DNA of 57,756 bases from Thecamonas trahens ATCC 50062 (GCF_000142905.1 NW_013657636.1:197358-255113); one strand, 5' to 3'; counted from the first letter of the stretch, positions 21,734-33,265 are shown. The notes: generated from the letters alone by a model not told the origin. Numbers and translations: made by a program.

Positions 21734-23041
21734 AGGGTCCACGCACGGAGTGGCGGGAGCGGAGGAGGAGGGGGAGGAGGCGGAGGCGGCGGTGGACACG
21801 GAGGAGGCGGTGGGCATGGTGCTGGGGCCGGAAGTGGACAGAACAGTGGCTACAACCACCATGGCTATGGTCAACATGGAAGCGGACAAGCCCGCGGAGA
21901 TCGTGGCGGAAGTCGATGGGGAGACCGAGGTGGCGACCGTCGAGGTGGTGATCGTGGAGGCGATCGTGGCGGTGGCTATGGCGATCGTGGTGGTGGATAT
22001 GGCGATCGTCGTGGCGGTGGGTATGGTGGTGGCGGCGGAGGTGGCGGTGGCCGGCGGCAGGCTGTGTTGCCGTCGAATATGACACCAAAGCAGCAGGAGT
22101 TTGTGGCCATGCAGCAGCGACTGGAGGACATCAACCGGAGCTTGCTGACGGGTGAGTACGCGCGGCGGCCGCCGTCTTCACGATCACCGTCGCCGCCGCC
22201 GCAGTACGACTCGTTCGGAAAGCGGACAAACACCCGCGAGATCCGTCGCCGTTCCAAGCTCGAGACCGAGCGGGCAGAGCTTGTGGAGAGGATGCGGCGG
22301 AACAACCCGCGGTGGCGGCCGCCACCGGGCTTGAGCGGTGGTGGGCGGCGCAACTATGTGACCAAGGTCTATTTCCCGGTTGACGAGTACCCTGACTTTA
22401 ACTTTCTGGGCCACGTCATCGGTCCGCGCGGCTCCTCGCTCAAGCAGCTCGAGGCGCGGACCAAGGCGCGGGTCCAGATCCGCGGGCGCGGGTCCGAGAA
22501 GGACGGAAAGCGGGTGCTCTCGCAGGGCTCAACCGAGAAGCTCCACGCAGTCATCACGGCTTCGACTGAGGAGGCAATGCACGCCGCCAAGGCCGAGATC
22601 GAGAAGCTGTGCAACGTCGTGCCCGAGGAGGAGAACGAGCACAAGCGGCAGCAGCTCATGCTCCTGGCCCAGCTCAACGGCACCCTCACCGGCACCGAGT
22701 TCCGCATTGGCCGTGCCATCACCATGCCCAAGTTCAAGGCCATCGGCTTCAAGCCCAAGCTCCACGCCTCGGACGCACAGGTCTCGCTCGACAAAAAGCT
22801 GGCCCTCCTCGGCATCGACGACAACCTCATTTCCTCCTACAAGTCGTTCATGACCAAGGTCGGCCTCGCGCCCAAGGATCTCTCACCAGACCCTCCCGAG
22901 CGGCTAGCCGAGCTGGAGAAGCTCCGCGCCGAGGCCGCCGCTACTGCCGCCGCCGAGCGTGCCGCCCCGCCCAAGCCGGCTCCTGCACCTGCACCAGCCA
23001 CCAACGACGACAAGCTTGCCGCCTTTCTCTCCACAGTCTGA
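21734..23041 (+). CDS. SF1: SF1 / branchpoint-binding protein with an RGG N-terminus
   Basis: The core matches splicing factor 1. The SF1 helix segment (LPSNMTPKQQEFVAMQQRLE) is followed by SPSPPPQYDSFGKRTNTRE, the ETERAELVERM helix, and a KH-QUA2 domain (VDEYPDFNFLGHVIGPRGSS onward, including the GPRG loop). SF1 binds the intron branchpoint in the early spliceosome. In the same open frame upstream, from 21734, lies a Gly-rich, RGG/DRGG/YGDR region. I include it as probably coding, but no ATG precedes it, so the start lies in an unseen upstream exon; otherwise the protein starts at the ATG at 22079. The C-terminus lacks CCHC zinc knuckles and the long Pro-rich tail of animal SF1. Bases 22431-22572 are the apparent source of the copy at 18449. 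Confidence 0.85.
   Translation, partial: RVHARSGGSGGGGGGGGGGGGHGGGGGHGAGAGSGQNSGYNHHGYGQHGSGQARGDRGGSRWGDRGGDRRGGDRGGDRGGGYGDRGGGYGDRRGGGYGGGGGGGGGRRQAVLPSNMTPKQQEFVAMQQRLEDINRSLLTGEYARRPPSSRSPSPPPQYDSFGKRTNTREIRRRSKLETERAELVERMRRNNPRWRPPPGLSGGGRRNYVTKVYFPVDEYPDFNFLGHVIGPRGSSLKQLEARTKARVQIRGRGSEKDGKRVLSQGSTEKLHAVITASTEEAMHAAKAEIEKLCNVVPEEENEHKRQQLMLLAQLNGTLTGTEFRIGRAITMPKFKAIGFKPKLHASDAQVSLDKKLALLGIDDNLISSYKSFMTKVGLAPKDLSPDPPERLAELEKLRAEAAATAAAERAAPPKPAPAPAPATNDDKLAAFLSTV
22431..22572 (+). repeat. 142-bp perfect duplicate, SF1 KH-domain sequence (copy 2, source)
   Basis: This block is identical to 18449-18590. Here it lies in a coherent KH-domain frame and continues seamlessly on both sides, so this is the likely original. 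Confidence 0.97.
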
Positions 23042-23456
23042 TCGCATCGCTCTCTGGTCGCTGGCAGTAAACGCGCTACCCCTTCCCAGCCTTCTCTCTC
23101 TATCCATTGCACATTCTCCCTCCCCCCTCCCCCCTCCCACGTCCTCCGTCGCATTTGCAAGCCAATCCACGTGTCCGCCTCTCCGACGACATCCGAACCT
23201 TCCGTCGAACCAATGGTGAAAAAAGAGGCTTGTTTTTAGTGGCACGAAACTCGCACGAGGCACCAACAACTACTAACTCTCCACCATCTCTCTCTCCCAC
23301 CGTCTGCGCCTCCACCATGGCGACACCCACCGCACCATTGTTAGACACGGAACGGCTGCCATCATCATCATCATCATTATCATCATCATCATCATTATCA
23401 TCATTATCATCTCCTTATCCTTCTCGTTCGGCCAACTCGCCTCACCAGACAACAGC
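23042..23456. other. Intergenic region with a TCA trinucleotide run
   Basis: This region lies between SF1 and the ABC transporter. An imperfect (TCA)n run occupies about 23361-23411. An ATG at 23317 opens MATPTAPLLDTERL followed by poly-Ser from the repeat, in the frame one step off the transporter. This could be its true N-terminus if the repeat or a short intron changes frame; I cannot decide. Confidence 0.45.
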
Positions 23457-26400
23457 ATGCCTGGCTTGTCGACCACGACCGCGCAGCCAACAAAGGTCGT
23501 GGTTCAGCGGCCGATGGAGCAGAGGCCCAACAAGTCATGGCTCTCGGAGCTCTTCGCCTCGTGGATTTACCCACTTATTGCTTTTGGCGTCAAGACGCCG
23601 CTTGAGCTCGATCATCTGCCTCCGCTTCCAGAGCATGAGGCTGCTGCTCATCACATCAACTCGTTTGCTGCCGTGGTAGGCGACTCGGCCAAGCTCCTCA
23701 CGCCGCCACCGGCAGAGTGCGACTCGGGCGGCCGAGGCGGTGCAGGTAGTGCGACTCGGCGCGTCCCGCTGCTGCGGTATTTGATCAAGGCCTTCCGCGG
23801 CATCTTTCTGCTGCAGGCCGTTCCGCTCCTGTTTTCGATTGCCTTTCGGGTGGCAACGCCTGTGGCGCTACAGAAGCTGCTGGCCACGATCACCGAGCCC
23901 AACCCGAGTGCGGCGACGGCGTGGCGTGGCGTGGCGCTGGTGGCGCTTGTCTTTTGTCTCCGGGTCGGCAACACGGTGGCGCGCTCGCAGAACGGGCTGC
24001 TTGCCTATCGGGCGGCGCGCGGACTCAAGTCTGTCCTCCGTGCCCTGGTCTTTGACAAGTCGTTCCGGCTCGCGTCGCGGGCACACCGGGCGTACACTAC
24101 CGGCGAAATCCTCAACATCACCTCGTCCGACACCAACAAGCTGCGGTCGATGGCGTGGGGGCTTAACGACCTCTGGTCGGCGCCGCTGCTCATCACCGGC
24201 TACATCTGCGTCCTGTACTGGATGTTCGGGCCGGCGGTCTTTGCCGGCATCGGCCTCCTCGCTGCCGTCGTCCCAGTCAACTACTACATTTTCAAGAAGA
24301 ACGAGCGGTTCTGGGACGTGCTCTCCAAGCGCGGCGACGAGCGCGTCCGCATCATTACCGACATGCTCAACGGCATCCGTGTCCTCAAGCTCTTTGCCTG
24401 GGAGCCCATCTACGCGCGTAAGGTCAACGAGGTTCGCACGGTCCAGGTCGACATTCTGCGTTCGGTCAAGATCTACGATGCCTTTGTCGAGGTCATCTGG
24501 CTTGTCATGCCTACGGCCATGGCCCTCGTCACCATCGCAGTGTACGTCTACTCGGGCAACCCGCTCTCGACCGCCTCCATCTTTGCTGGCATCTCGACCT
24601 TCCACTCGATGACTCATCCGATGTTCAACCTCCCGTGGGCGTTCATGCGCCTGGTCGAGGCCCGCATCTCGCTTCGCCGCCTTGAGTCGTTCCTCTCCAT
24701 GCCGCACCTCGACGGGCTCGACGAGCCGAGCGCGTCCGGCCTCGCCTTTGGCGGCGCCAAGTTTGAGGCTGCCACCCTTCGCTGGGGCCACATGGAGAAG
24801 CCGCCCGAGGAACGCGAGGCAGCCGATGCCGATGTGAGCACCTTGTGCTTGTCGTGCCGCCCATGCGGCGCATCGGGCCGATCAGCGGCTGCCGAGTATC
24901 ATAAGCTCGGCACCGCCGACGGCGAGTCGTCTGCCGCTGACGACGAGGCTACAGGCGGCCAAGCTGCCAGCGGCAGCTCCGACTTTGAGCTCTTGCGCAT
25001 CGACCTTGCCATTCCGCCCGGCGCACTCGTCGCAGTCGTCGGGCCGGTTGGCGCGGGCAAGTCATCGCTCCTCCACGCCCTGCTAGGCGAGATGGAGCGC
25101 GTGGCGGGCTCTGTGGCGGTGGCAGGCTCGATCGGGTATGTGGCGCAGAACGCGTGGATCCAGAACGCAACGTTGCGGGCGAACATCCTGTTCGGTGCGC
25201 CGCCGGACACCGCGCGGTACGCGCAGGTTGTCGCAGCGTGCGCGCTCCAGCAGGACCTTGAGCTGCTCGGCGGCGACTTGCTGGAGATCGGCGAGAAGGG
25301 CATCAATTTGTCGGGCGGCCAGCGACAGCGGGTGGCGCTGGCGCGTGCAGCATACGCCGACAAGGATGTGTACCTGCTCGACGACCCGCTGTCGGCGGTC
25401 GATCCGTTTTGCGCTTCCAAGCTCTTCGACGAGTGCATCACAGGACTGCTGCGGAACAAGACGAGGGTCCTTGTCACCCATTACCTGCACCTGCTCCCGC
25501 GAGTCGATTACGTGGTGTGCATGGATGGCGGACGGGTGGTCCAGCAGGGAACGTATGACGAGCTCATGGCGCAGCCATCGGGCGCGTTTGCCGAGCTCGT
25601 TGCGCGGCACCAGCACGCGGCCGAGGAGGCGGCGTCGGCGGGCGGGCTCACGCCTGTTGCGGCGCCGATCCCGTCGCCATCGGGCGGGCTCACGCTTGCT
25701 ATTCCGGCAGCGACGCTTGACCACACCTTGGTCTCATCGCGCTGGTCGTCGGCCGGGCGGACGCCGTCGCCGGTGGCGCGCGACATGCACCTGCCACCAA
25801 GCGACTCGAGCGGTGTCTCACCACTGCTTGCAGCGCATGCCACAGTCCACCCGCGGATGGCCTTTCCGTCGCGCGACGATGGCCTCGTCTCTTGCTCGGG
25901 CTCAGGCTCGGGATCGGCTCTCGGGTTTGCGGCTGCGACAGCCTCGCCTGCCGAGCGCAACGCGGCGTTTGGCGCCGAAGCGAGCGGAAGCTCCGGCCGG
26001 CAGCTCGTGGAGGACGAGGACCGGGTGACCGGCTCGATCTCATGGCGGGTGTACAAGCGGTACCTGTCGGCGGCCGGGTGGCTCATCATTCTTGCTGCGC
26101 TCGGCCTCGCCTTTGTCTCGGTCTTTCTCTCGGTCGCCTCCGACTGGTGGCTGGGTGTGTGGTCGGACGATCCGGACGGCTCGATCGGGTTCTACCTGCG
26201 GGTGTACGGGGCATTGGCAGTGGGCCAGGCTGTGTTGTACCTGCTTGCCAACCTTGCGTACATGAAGCAGTGCGTGGCGGCGGCGACGATGTTCCACGAC
26301 ACGGCGCTGAGCGCGGCGCTCGACTCGTCGCTGGCGTTCTTTGAGAAGACGCCGTCGGGGCGGATCATCAACCGGTTTGGGTTCGACGTGGACCAGGTCG

Positions 26401-27809
26401 ACGGCGAGCTCAACTGGCGAATCCGCGAGATTGCGTTCATGTTTCCGGTCATGGCGCTTGTCATGGTCCTTGTGCTCGTGGTGACACCAGCTGCGTTTGC
26501 AGTCTCGCTCGTCTCGCTCGTCCCGCTCTACTACATCCAGCGGATCCACCGGTCGTCACTTCGCGAGCTCTCGCGGCTGCAGTCGCAGTCGTACTCGCCG
26601 ATCAACGCGCACATTTCCGAGACGCTTCGCGGGCTGACGACGATCCGGGCGTTTGGCCGTGGGCAAGCGTTCCGGGCCGCCAACCGGGCGCACATCGACG
26701 TCAACATGCAGACCTCGTACTACTCCAAGTACGCCGATGTGTGGTGCGACATCCGGCTGGAGATGACCGGCTCAATCGTCCTGGTCGTCACCTCGGTCCT
26801 CGGCCTGTTTTTCTTCAACTCGCACCCAACACTCACGGCGCTGGCCATTATCAACGCCGACCGGCTCATCGGGACGCTCGGGTGGGGGATCACATGCTTC
26901 TCGTGGCTTGAGTCGGCCATGGCCTCGGCCGAGCGGCTGACCTCGTTTGCTGACCTCGAACCTGAGCGTGAGACGGCACATCGGGCGCCGGTGGCCGAGC
27001 CGGCCTGGGCGCGGTCGGGCGCCATCGAGTACACCGAGGTGACGATGCGGTACCGGCCGGGCCTCCCGCTCGCGCTCTCGCGGGTCTCGTTCTCGATCAA
27101 GAGTGGCGAGAAAGTGGCAGTGGTGGGACGGTCGGGCTCGGGCAAGACCACGCTCATCGGGGTGCTGTTCCGGCTCCTCAATCTCGAGGCCGGCTCGATC
27201 GCCATCGGCGGCGAAGACATAGCGTCGATCCCACTGAGCGAGCTCCGGTCGGCGCTCTCGATCATTCCGCAGGAGTCGATCGTGTTCTCGGGCACGCTCC
27301 GCGAGAACCTTGATCCGCGGGAACGGTACACCGATGCCGAGCTATGGGATGCGCTGCACGCCGTCGGGCTCGCAGCCATGGTCGAGGGCATGTCCAATGG
27401 CCTGAGCACGGTCCTCCGCGAGAATGCGTCGGGCTTCTCAGTCGGGCAGCTGCAGTTGGTCTGCCTCGCGCGAGCGCTGCTCAAGCAGGCGCGGGTGCTG
27501 GTGATGGACGAGGCGACCGCGTCGTGCGACGCCGACACCGACGCCCAGATTCAGGCGACGATCCGGTCGTCACTCGCCGATGCCACGGTCCTCTGTATCG
27601 CGCACAGGCTCAACACCGTTGTCGACTACGACAAGGTCATCGTCATGGCCGCTGGCGAGCTCGCCGAGTTTGACTCGCCAGCCGCCCTCCTCGCCACTCC
27701 CGGCTCAATTTTCGCCTCGATGGTCGACGAGACCGGGCCCGAGACCGCCGCCCACCTTCGGCGGCTGGCCAACGATGCCGCTGCCCGGCGCCGTGCTGTC
27801 CTGCTGTAG
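23457..27809 (+). CDS. ABCC (MRP)-type full ABC transporter
   Basis: An uninterrupted 1450-residue protein with the order TMD1-NBD1-TMD2-NBD2. NBD1 has Walker A GPVGAGKSS (about residue 531), signature LSGGQRQRVALARA and Walker B VYLLDDPLSAVD. Asp replaces the catalytic Glu in NBD1, as is normal for ABCC proteins. NBD2 has Walker A GRSGSGKTT (about 1224), the degenerate signature FSVGQLQLVCLARAL and Walker B VLVMDEATASCD with the Glu. The N-terminus starts near the linker (ASWIYPLIAFG), so it lacks the extra TMD0 domain, like ABCC4/ABCC5. Substrates are probably organic anions or conjugates, at the plasma or vacuolar membrane. Between NBD1 and TMD2 there is a Ser/Gly-rich linker. The start is the first in-frame ATG; see the previous entry for an alternative upstream start. 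Confidence 0.93.
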   Translation: MPGLSTTTAQPTKVVVQRPMEQRPNKSWLSELFASWIYPLIAFGVKTPLELDHLPPLPEHEAAAHHINSFAAVVGDSAKLLTPPPAECDSGGRGGAGSATRRVPLLRYLIKAFRGIFLLQAVPLLFSIAFRVATPVALQKLLATITEPNPSAATAWRGVALVALVFCLRVGNTVARSQNGLLAYRAARGLKSVLRALVFDKSFRLASRAHRAYTTGEILNITSSDTNKLRSMAWGLNDLWSAPLLITGYICVLYWMFGPAVFAGIGLLAAVVPVNYYIFKKNERFWDVLSKRGDERVRIITDMLNGIRVLKLFAWEPIYARKVNEVRTVQVDILRSVKIYDAFVEVIWLVMPTAMALVTIAVYVYSGNPLSTASIFAGISTFHSMTHPMFNLPWAFMRLVEARISLRRLESFLSMPHLDGLDEPSASGLAFGGAKFEAATLRWGHMEKPPEEREAADADVSTLCLSCRPCGASGRSAAAEYHKLGTADGESSAADDEATGGQAASGSSDFELLRIDLAIPPGALVAVVGPVGAGKSSLLHALLGEMERVAGSVAVAGSIGYVAQNAWIQNATLRANILFGAPPDTARYAQVVAACALQQDLELLGGDLLEIGEKGINLSGGQRQRVALARAAYADKDVYLLDDPLSAVDPFCASKLFDECITGLLRNKTRVLVTHYLHLLPRVDYVVCMDGGRVVQQGTYDELMAQPSGAFAELVARHQHAAEEAASAGGLTPVAAPIPSPSGGLTLAIPAATLDHTLVSSRWSSAGRTPSPVARDMHLPPSDSSGVSPLLAAHATVHPRMAFPSRDDGLVSCSGSGSGSALGFAAATASPAERNAAFGAEASGSSGRQLVEDEDRVTGSISWRVYKRYLSAAGWLIILAALGLAFVSVFLSVASDWWLGVWSDDPDGSIGFYLRVYGALAVGQAVLYLLANLAYMKQCVAAATMFHDTALSAALDSSLAFFEKTPSGRIINRFGFDVDQVDGELNWRIREIAFMFPVMALVMVLVLVVTPAAFAVSLVSLVPLYYIQRIHRSSLRELSRLQSQSYSPINAHISETLRGLTTIRAFGRGQAFRAANRAHIDVNMQTSYYSKYADVWCDIRLEMTGSIVLVVTSVLGLFFFNSHPTLTALAIINADRLIGTLGWGITCFSWLESAMASAERLTSFADLEPERETAHRAPVAEPAWARSGAIEYTEVTMRYRPGLPLALSRVSFSIKSGEKVAVVGRSGSGKTTLIGVLFRLLNLEAGSIAIGGEDIASIPLSELRSALSIIPQESIVFSGTLRENLDPRERYTDAELWDALHAVGLAAMVEGMSNGLSTVLRENASGFSVGQLQLVCLARALLKQARVLVMDEATASCDADTDAQIQATIRSSLADATVLCIAHRLNTVVDYDKVIVMAAGELAEFDSPAALLATPGSIFASMVDETGPETAAHLRRLANDAAARRRAVLL

Positions 27810-28106
27810 CTCATTGGTCATTTGTAGCTTTTTCCAAGGTGGTCTCTCAAGTTTTGTCTTCAAGTAACACCACACAACACAAGCACAGGCTGGCGATCCA
27901 CCCACCCACCCGCCCACTCACCCCAAGCATATCGTTGTTTGGGGTGGTGCCGTCGATCGGCGTGCGCCTCAAAATGTTGTGCCTGCAACCTGCGCGCCGA
28001 GCTCCCGCATCGAGTCCGCTGTCCAATGTGTGGCGTTCGAACGCCGCGTCGAGTCGGGCCAGCCGGGCCAGGTCGTCACCATCTCTCTTTCAGTGGACGG
28101 ACACCA

Positions 28107-31100
28107 ATGCTTCGCGCCACACTGACAGTGGCGTCGGCTTACCTCCGGCCTTCGCTAGTTCGGAGTCTTAACGTGTTTGCGCATGCGCCGCCTGCCTCTG
28201 CCGCCACGGTCTTTGCCCGTAGCTTCAGCATGGCTACCCCCGCTTGTGACGCGGCGTACAAGTCCAAGGCCAACTCGCCGGCCAACGCTGTGCTCTCGGG
28301 CACGGCCGCAAACTGGGTTGACGCCCAGTACGCCGCCTGGCAGCTCGACCCAGAGTCGGTCGGGTCCGAGTGGGCAGAGTACTTTGCCCGCATTGACTCT
28401 GGCGTCCACGCATGTATGTATCCCTCCCCTATCTCCATACCCATCCCCCCTTTGAGACCCCCCTACTCTCCGCTTCTCACCGCAGACCGTCATTCGCCAT
28501 TTTGATCAACCACGCGATCAAAGCGCGAGCCACCAAGTCTATGGCCTTTTCCTGAAGCAGCCACCGCCCCCCCCCCCCCCCGCCCCTCCCCCCCTCCCCC
28601 CTCCCCCTCCCCCTCCCCCTCCCCCCTCCCCCCTCCCCCTCCCCTCCCCCCTCCCTCCTCCTCTACTATACTCACCCATGTTTGTGGCTTCTGCAGCCGA
28701 CGCGTTCTCGCCCAAGCCCGTGGCTGGACCGGCGACGTCGGCGGGAGTGTCTGCCGGCGAGCTCGACCTGACGGTCAAGGTCATGCTGCTGATGCGTGCG
28801 TTCGAGGTGCGCGGGCACTCGCTGGCCAAGACGGATCCCCTGGGTCTGGACGCCAACGAGACGCCGCCGGAGCTCTCTGTCGAGTACTACAACCTTTCGC
28901 CAGAGACGCGGTTCTCGCCGAACATGCTCGGGCAGTACGGAGCATTTCTGGGCGGGGATGAGATGTCGATTGCCGAGCTTGTGGCCAAGCTCCGGTCGAT
29001 CTACTGCACAACGCTCGGGTTCGAGTACATGCACATCCAGTCGCGCGACGAGTGCGACTTTATCCGCAACGTGATCCAGAACCGCAGCGAGTCTGACGTG
29101 TTCAAGTTTAGCAAGGAGGACAAGGTGCGGCTGTTTGACCGGCTGACGTGGTCGGAAGGCTTTGAGACCTTCCTTGGGCGCAAGTTTGGCGTGGAGAAGC
29201 GGTTCGGGCTCGACGGGTGCGAGGCACTCATTCCGGGCATGAAGGAGCTCATCGACGTTGCTGCGGCGCAGGGTGTGAAGGACATTGTGATGGGCATGCC
29301 GCACCGCGGGCGGCTTAACGTGCTCGCCAACGTGGTGCGCAAGCCGATGGAAAAGATTTTCCGCGAGTTTGCGGGCGTGCCTGCATCGTCAACGCTCAAC
29401 ATGGGCTCTGGCGACGTCAAGTACCACCTCGGGGCGTCGTACACGCGGACGACCAAGAACGGCGAGGAGGTGCACATTTCGCTGCTGCCGAACCCGTCGC
29501 ACCTGGAGACGGTCAACACGGTGGTTCTGGGCAAGGTGCGGTCGAAGCAGCACGAGCGGCTGCAGAAGGACCGGTCGCGGGTCATGCCTGTCCTGCTCCA
29601 CGGTGACGCGGCGTTTGCCGGGCAGGGCTTGGTGTACGAGACGCTGCACCTCTCGGAGCTTCCCAACTACACTGTGGGTGGATGCGTGCACATCATTGTC
29701 AACAACCAGGTCGGGTTTACCACGGATCCGTCCGACGGGCGGTCGTCGCCGTACTGCACCGACGTGGCCAAGACGCTGGCCATTCCGGTGGTGCACGTCA
29801 ACGGCGACGATCCAGAGGCTGTGGCGTCGTCGATGCGGTTTGCGGCGCTGTGGCGGGCCAAGTACCAGCGCGACATTGTCATCGATGTAGTGTGCTACCG
29901 GCGGTACGGGCACAACGAGGTGGACGAGCCGCGGTTCACGCAGCCGCTGATGTATGCGGCGATTGCGCGGCACCCCACGGTGCTGACCTCGTACCGCAAG
30001 GCGCTGCAGGAGCAGGGCGTGCTCTCGGAGTCTGAGGCGCAGGCGATCATCGACAAGACGACGTCTGTGCTCGAGGAGCGGTACTCGGGCCTTGCCGGGG
30101 ACGCGGCAGAAAAGGTGACACGGTCGTCGCTGCTCTCGCAGTCCAAGTCGTGGGGCCACCTCAAGTCTGCGGACGTGCTCTCGATTGCCAAGAACACCAA
30201 CGTCTCGCGCGAGGTCATTGATGAGGTGGCGCGTGCCATTACGACTGCGCCGCCGGAGGGCTTCAACCTCCACCGGACGCTCAAGCGGATCATCGACGCC
30301 AAGAAGGCGATGTTCGAGGACGAGGGCGCGATCGACTGGGCGACGGCCGAGGCGCTCGCCTTTGGCTCGCTCCTCCTCGAGGGCACGCACGTCCGGCTCT
30401 CTGGGCAGGATGTGGAGCGTGGGACGTTCTCGCACCGGCACGCGGTGTGGCACGACCAGAAGACCAACGAGCTCTTTGTGCCACTCAACTACATCCGGCC
30501 AGACCAGTCTGCCGAGGACGACGTGGAGGAGCGGATCTCGATCGGCAACTCGCCGCTCGACGAGTATGCGGTGATGGGCTTTGAGCTCGGGTACGCCATG
30601 GACTCACCGGACTCGCTTGTCCTGTGGGAGGCGCAGTTTGGCGACTTTGCCAACGGGGCGCAGGTCATGATCGACCAGTACCTCTCGTCGTGCGAGCAGA
30701 AGTGGCTCTACCAGCTCGGCCTTGTCCTTCTCCTCCCGCACGGGTACGACGGCATGGGCCCTGAGCACTCGTCGGCGCGACTGGAGCGGTTCCTGCAGAT
30801 GTCGGACCAGGACCCGGACGTGCTGCCCAACGACGAGACGCTTGTGCAGGACCACAACTGGCAGGTGTGCAACATCACGACGCCGGCCAACTACTTCCAT
30901 GCACTCCGGCGGCAGATTCACCGCGAGTTCCGCAAGCCGCTCATTGTCATGTCGCCCAAGTCGCTGCTCCGGCTCGCCGAGGCCGCGTCGCCGATCTCGG
31001 ACTTTACCGATGTCGACTCGTTCCAGATGGTCCTCCCCGACGCCCGCGCCGCCGACGCCGCGCCGGCGCCCGAGAACATTGAGCGCGTGGTCTTCTGCTC

Positions 31101-31479
31101 CGGCCAGGTCTACTACGACCTCGCCAAGGAGCGGGCCGACCGCGGCCACGACACGACTGCCATTGTCCGCATTGAGCAGCTCGCGCCGTTCCCGACCAAC
31201 CACGTCGTCGAGCAGCTGAAGCTGTACCCCAACGCCAAGCCGGTGTGGGCCCAGGAGGAGCCGAAGAACATGGGCGCCTTCTTCCATGCCAAGCAGCACA
31301 TCGCGACGGCTCTCCGTGCCGCCAACCGCGCCGATGAGAGCATCATCTATGCTGGCCGCCCCGCTGCGGCCTCGCCGGCCACCGGCTGGAAGCACGTCCA
31401 CAAGGCCGAGCTCCGCCAGCTCGTTGACGACACCTTTGAGCTTGACGGGGTGCGGACGGCTGCGCCGGCTACCGAGTAG
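28107..31479 (+). CDS. OGDH: 2-oxoglutarate dehydrogenase E1 component, mitochondrial
   Basis: The model is join(28107..28413, 28697..31479), 1029 residues, the usual length of E1o. Exon 1 starts with an Arg/Ser/Ala-rich mitochondrial transit peptide (MLRATLTVASAYLRPSLVRS) and then the conserved ANWVDAQYAAWQLDPESV region. It ends at a perfect donor GTATGT; exon 2 follows TTCTGCAG, restoring ASDAFSPKP in frame. Diagnostic E1o motifs are KDIVMGMPHRGRLNVL, LLHGDAAFAGQG, IIVNNQVGFTT (thiamine-diphosphate/Mg binding), YRRYGHNEVDEPRFTQP and PHGYDGMGPEHSSARLERF. It decarboxylates 2-oxoglutarate and passes the succinyl group to the lipoyl-E2 in the TCA cycle, in the mitochondrial matrix. The intron contains a C-run of more than 15 bases (about 28566-28581). 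No frame break was found. Confidence 0.97.
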
Positions 31480-31560
31480 TGTCTGAATGAAGCCAGAGCT
31501 GTTTGCCGACGCCGATTGGCCGGCTCGAGCGAGCGCAGAGGGGGGGGGGGGGGGGAAGGT

Positions 31561-33265
31561 TTAATTGCCCTGACCGGGCCCACGCTTCTTCTGGCGCTCG
31601 AGGTCGCGGAACTCGAGCGGGACGGTGAGCGAGATCGAGTAGGCAGGACCTGAGATAGCAGCGACTTCCGAGTCTGCGGAGCGCTTACGCTTGGTGCCTG
31701 AGCCGGCCTTACCCTTGCGGATGATGGTGCAGCCGAGGGTCTTGGCGTGCTGCAGGAGGCGCTGGATGGAGATACCGAGGTCGAGGCGGAGCTTGTGGAC
31801 GATGACGGGCGAGAGGAGGAAGCCGTGGTAGTGGAGGAGGAGGACAATAACATAGGCCATGGCCTTGTGCTGATCGCGCTGCGAGCGGCGGGAGTGTGTG
31901 ACGGGCTTGGCGGCCGAGTCGCCGCGGCCTGGGCGGACGGTGTGGGTGAGAAACTCCTTGAGGATGCGCTCAACGAGAACAGATGGGACGTCGAGGGCAA
32001 CCTTTTCGTTGACTAGCTCGATGACGCGCTTTCTCTGGTTGACGGCCGAAGCGCGGGCGCGCGAGAGCTCGATGAGCACGGTGGCCATGGTCAGGGTGGC
32101 GGCCATGCGGCGCTTGTCCGACGGCGACTTGGCGGCGGAGAGGCTGGTGAGCGATTCGGCGATGACCGACGGCAGCTGCTCAACCCAGTCGGATGGCAGC
32201 GCGCCCTGGCTCAGCGACTTGGCCTCGTCGACGAGCGGGCGGGCGTCAACGGCCTGCATGTCAACCATGGGCAGTATCCGCTCCAGCGGGTACGCGTCCT
32301 CGGGCTCGGTGGCAGCCATGTTGAACGGCGGGATGGGCTTCTGGGTGAGGAACTGCTCGTCGAGCTCTGACTTGGACGCCGTCTCGAGCGCCTTGGCCTC
32401 GAGCGCCGACTCGAGGACCTTGCCGACCAGCGGTGATTCGAGCTTGTCCTCGGAAATGACCTGCTGGCGGGCCTTGATCAGGCCGCTCTTGTTCCGCTGG
32501 TCGGCAAAGGTGGCGACGAGCCGGTCGCGCCCGGCGAGCGTGTCCATGTACTCGATCGGGGCCGAGTGATCCTGGGCCTTGAACTTGGCCACCATTGCGT
32601 CGTCGATCTCCTTGGCCGCATCCAGCATCTGCATCACCTCGTACGCATGCGATGCCTTGTACAGGGTCATCGACTCGTCGCTCCCCACCACACCGACGTA
32701 GTACTCGGAGCCCATTGCGCTGGTGCCTTGCGTTGTACCAGCGTACGTGTATCCGTCCATCTTGCACTCGAGGGATCCTACGGGAGGAAGAGGGGGTGAG
32801 TGGGAGGGGATGATAGCGGCGATGGGTGAATGGGATGGTGTGTGTGTGGTGGGGGTGGGGGGGGGGGAGGTGGTGGTGGTCGTCTCCTCCTGCGTGTCCC
32901 TCTCCCTCTCCCTCCCATCAATCCATCCTCAGTGGAGAGAGGGGACAGGGGGAGAGGGGGAGAGGGGGAGAGGGGGAGAGGGGGAGAGGGGGACAGGGTG
33001 TGTGGGGCGAGAGTGGGGAAAGGGTAGGGGGTAGGGGGTAGGGGGTAGGGGGTAGGGGGTAGGTGGTGGGAGAGGGCATACCGTTGCGGCCACGGGTGGT
33101 GTGGGAGAAGGAGACCGTCTCGCCGGCGGCGGCTGCGGCATCCAGGGCGGCGGGAGGGCCATTGCGGAAGGCGGCAACAATGGGTGCATGCGCTCCCACA
33201 GCAGTCATCATAGCAACAGGTGGGATGGTGCAGTACGTGACACTCAGTCGGCTTGGTTCGCCCAT
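31561..33265 (-). CDS. RPA49: DNA-directed RNA polymerase I subunit A49 (PAF53)
   Basis: The model is join(33082..33265, 31561..32777) on the minus strand, 466 residues. Exon 1 (MGEPSRLSVTYCTIPPVA onward) matches the dimerisation half of A49 (FRNGPP and FSHTTRGRNG), which pairs with A34.5. It ends at donor GTATGC; exon 2 follows CCGTAG and restores GSLECKMDGYTYAG. The core EYYVGVVG and LYKASHAYEVMQ and the segment EDAYPLERILPM match yeast A49 (YPIESIIP). The C-terminal tandem winged-helix region includes AYVIVLLLHYHGFLLSP. A49 stimulates Pol I elongation and initiation at rDNA in the nucleolus. The intron holds an AGGGGG-type G array on the plus strand (about 32938-33065). The 3' flank holds a G-run at about 31541-31556. 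Confidence 0.9.
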
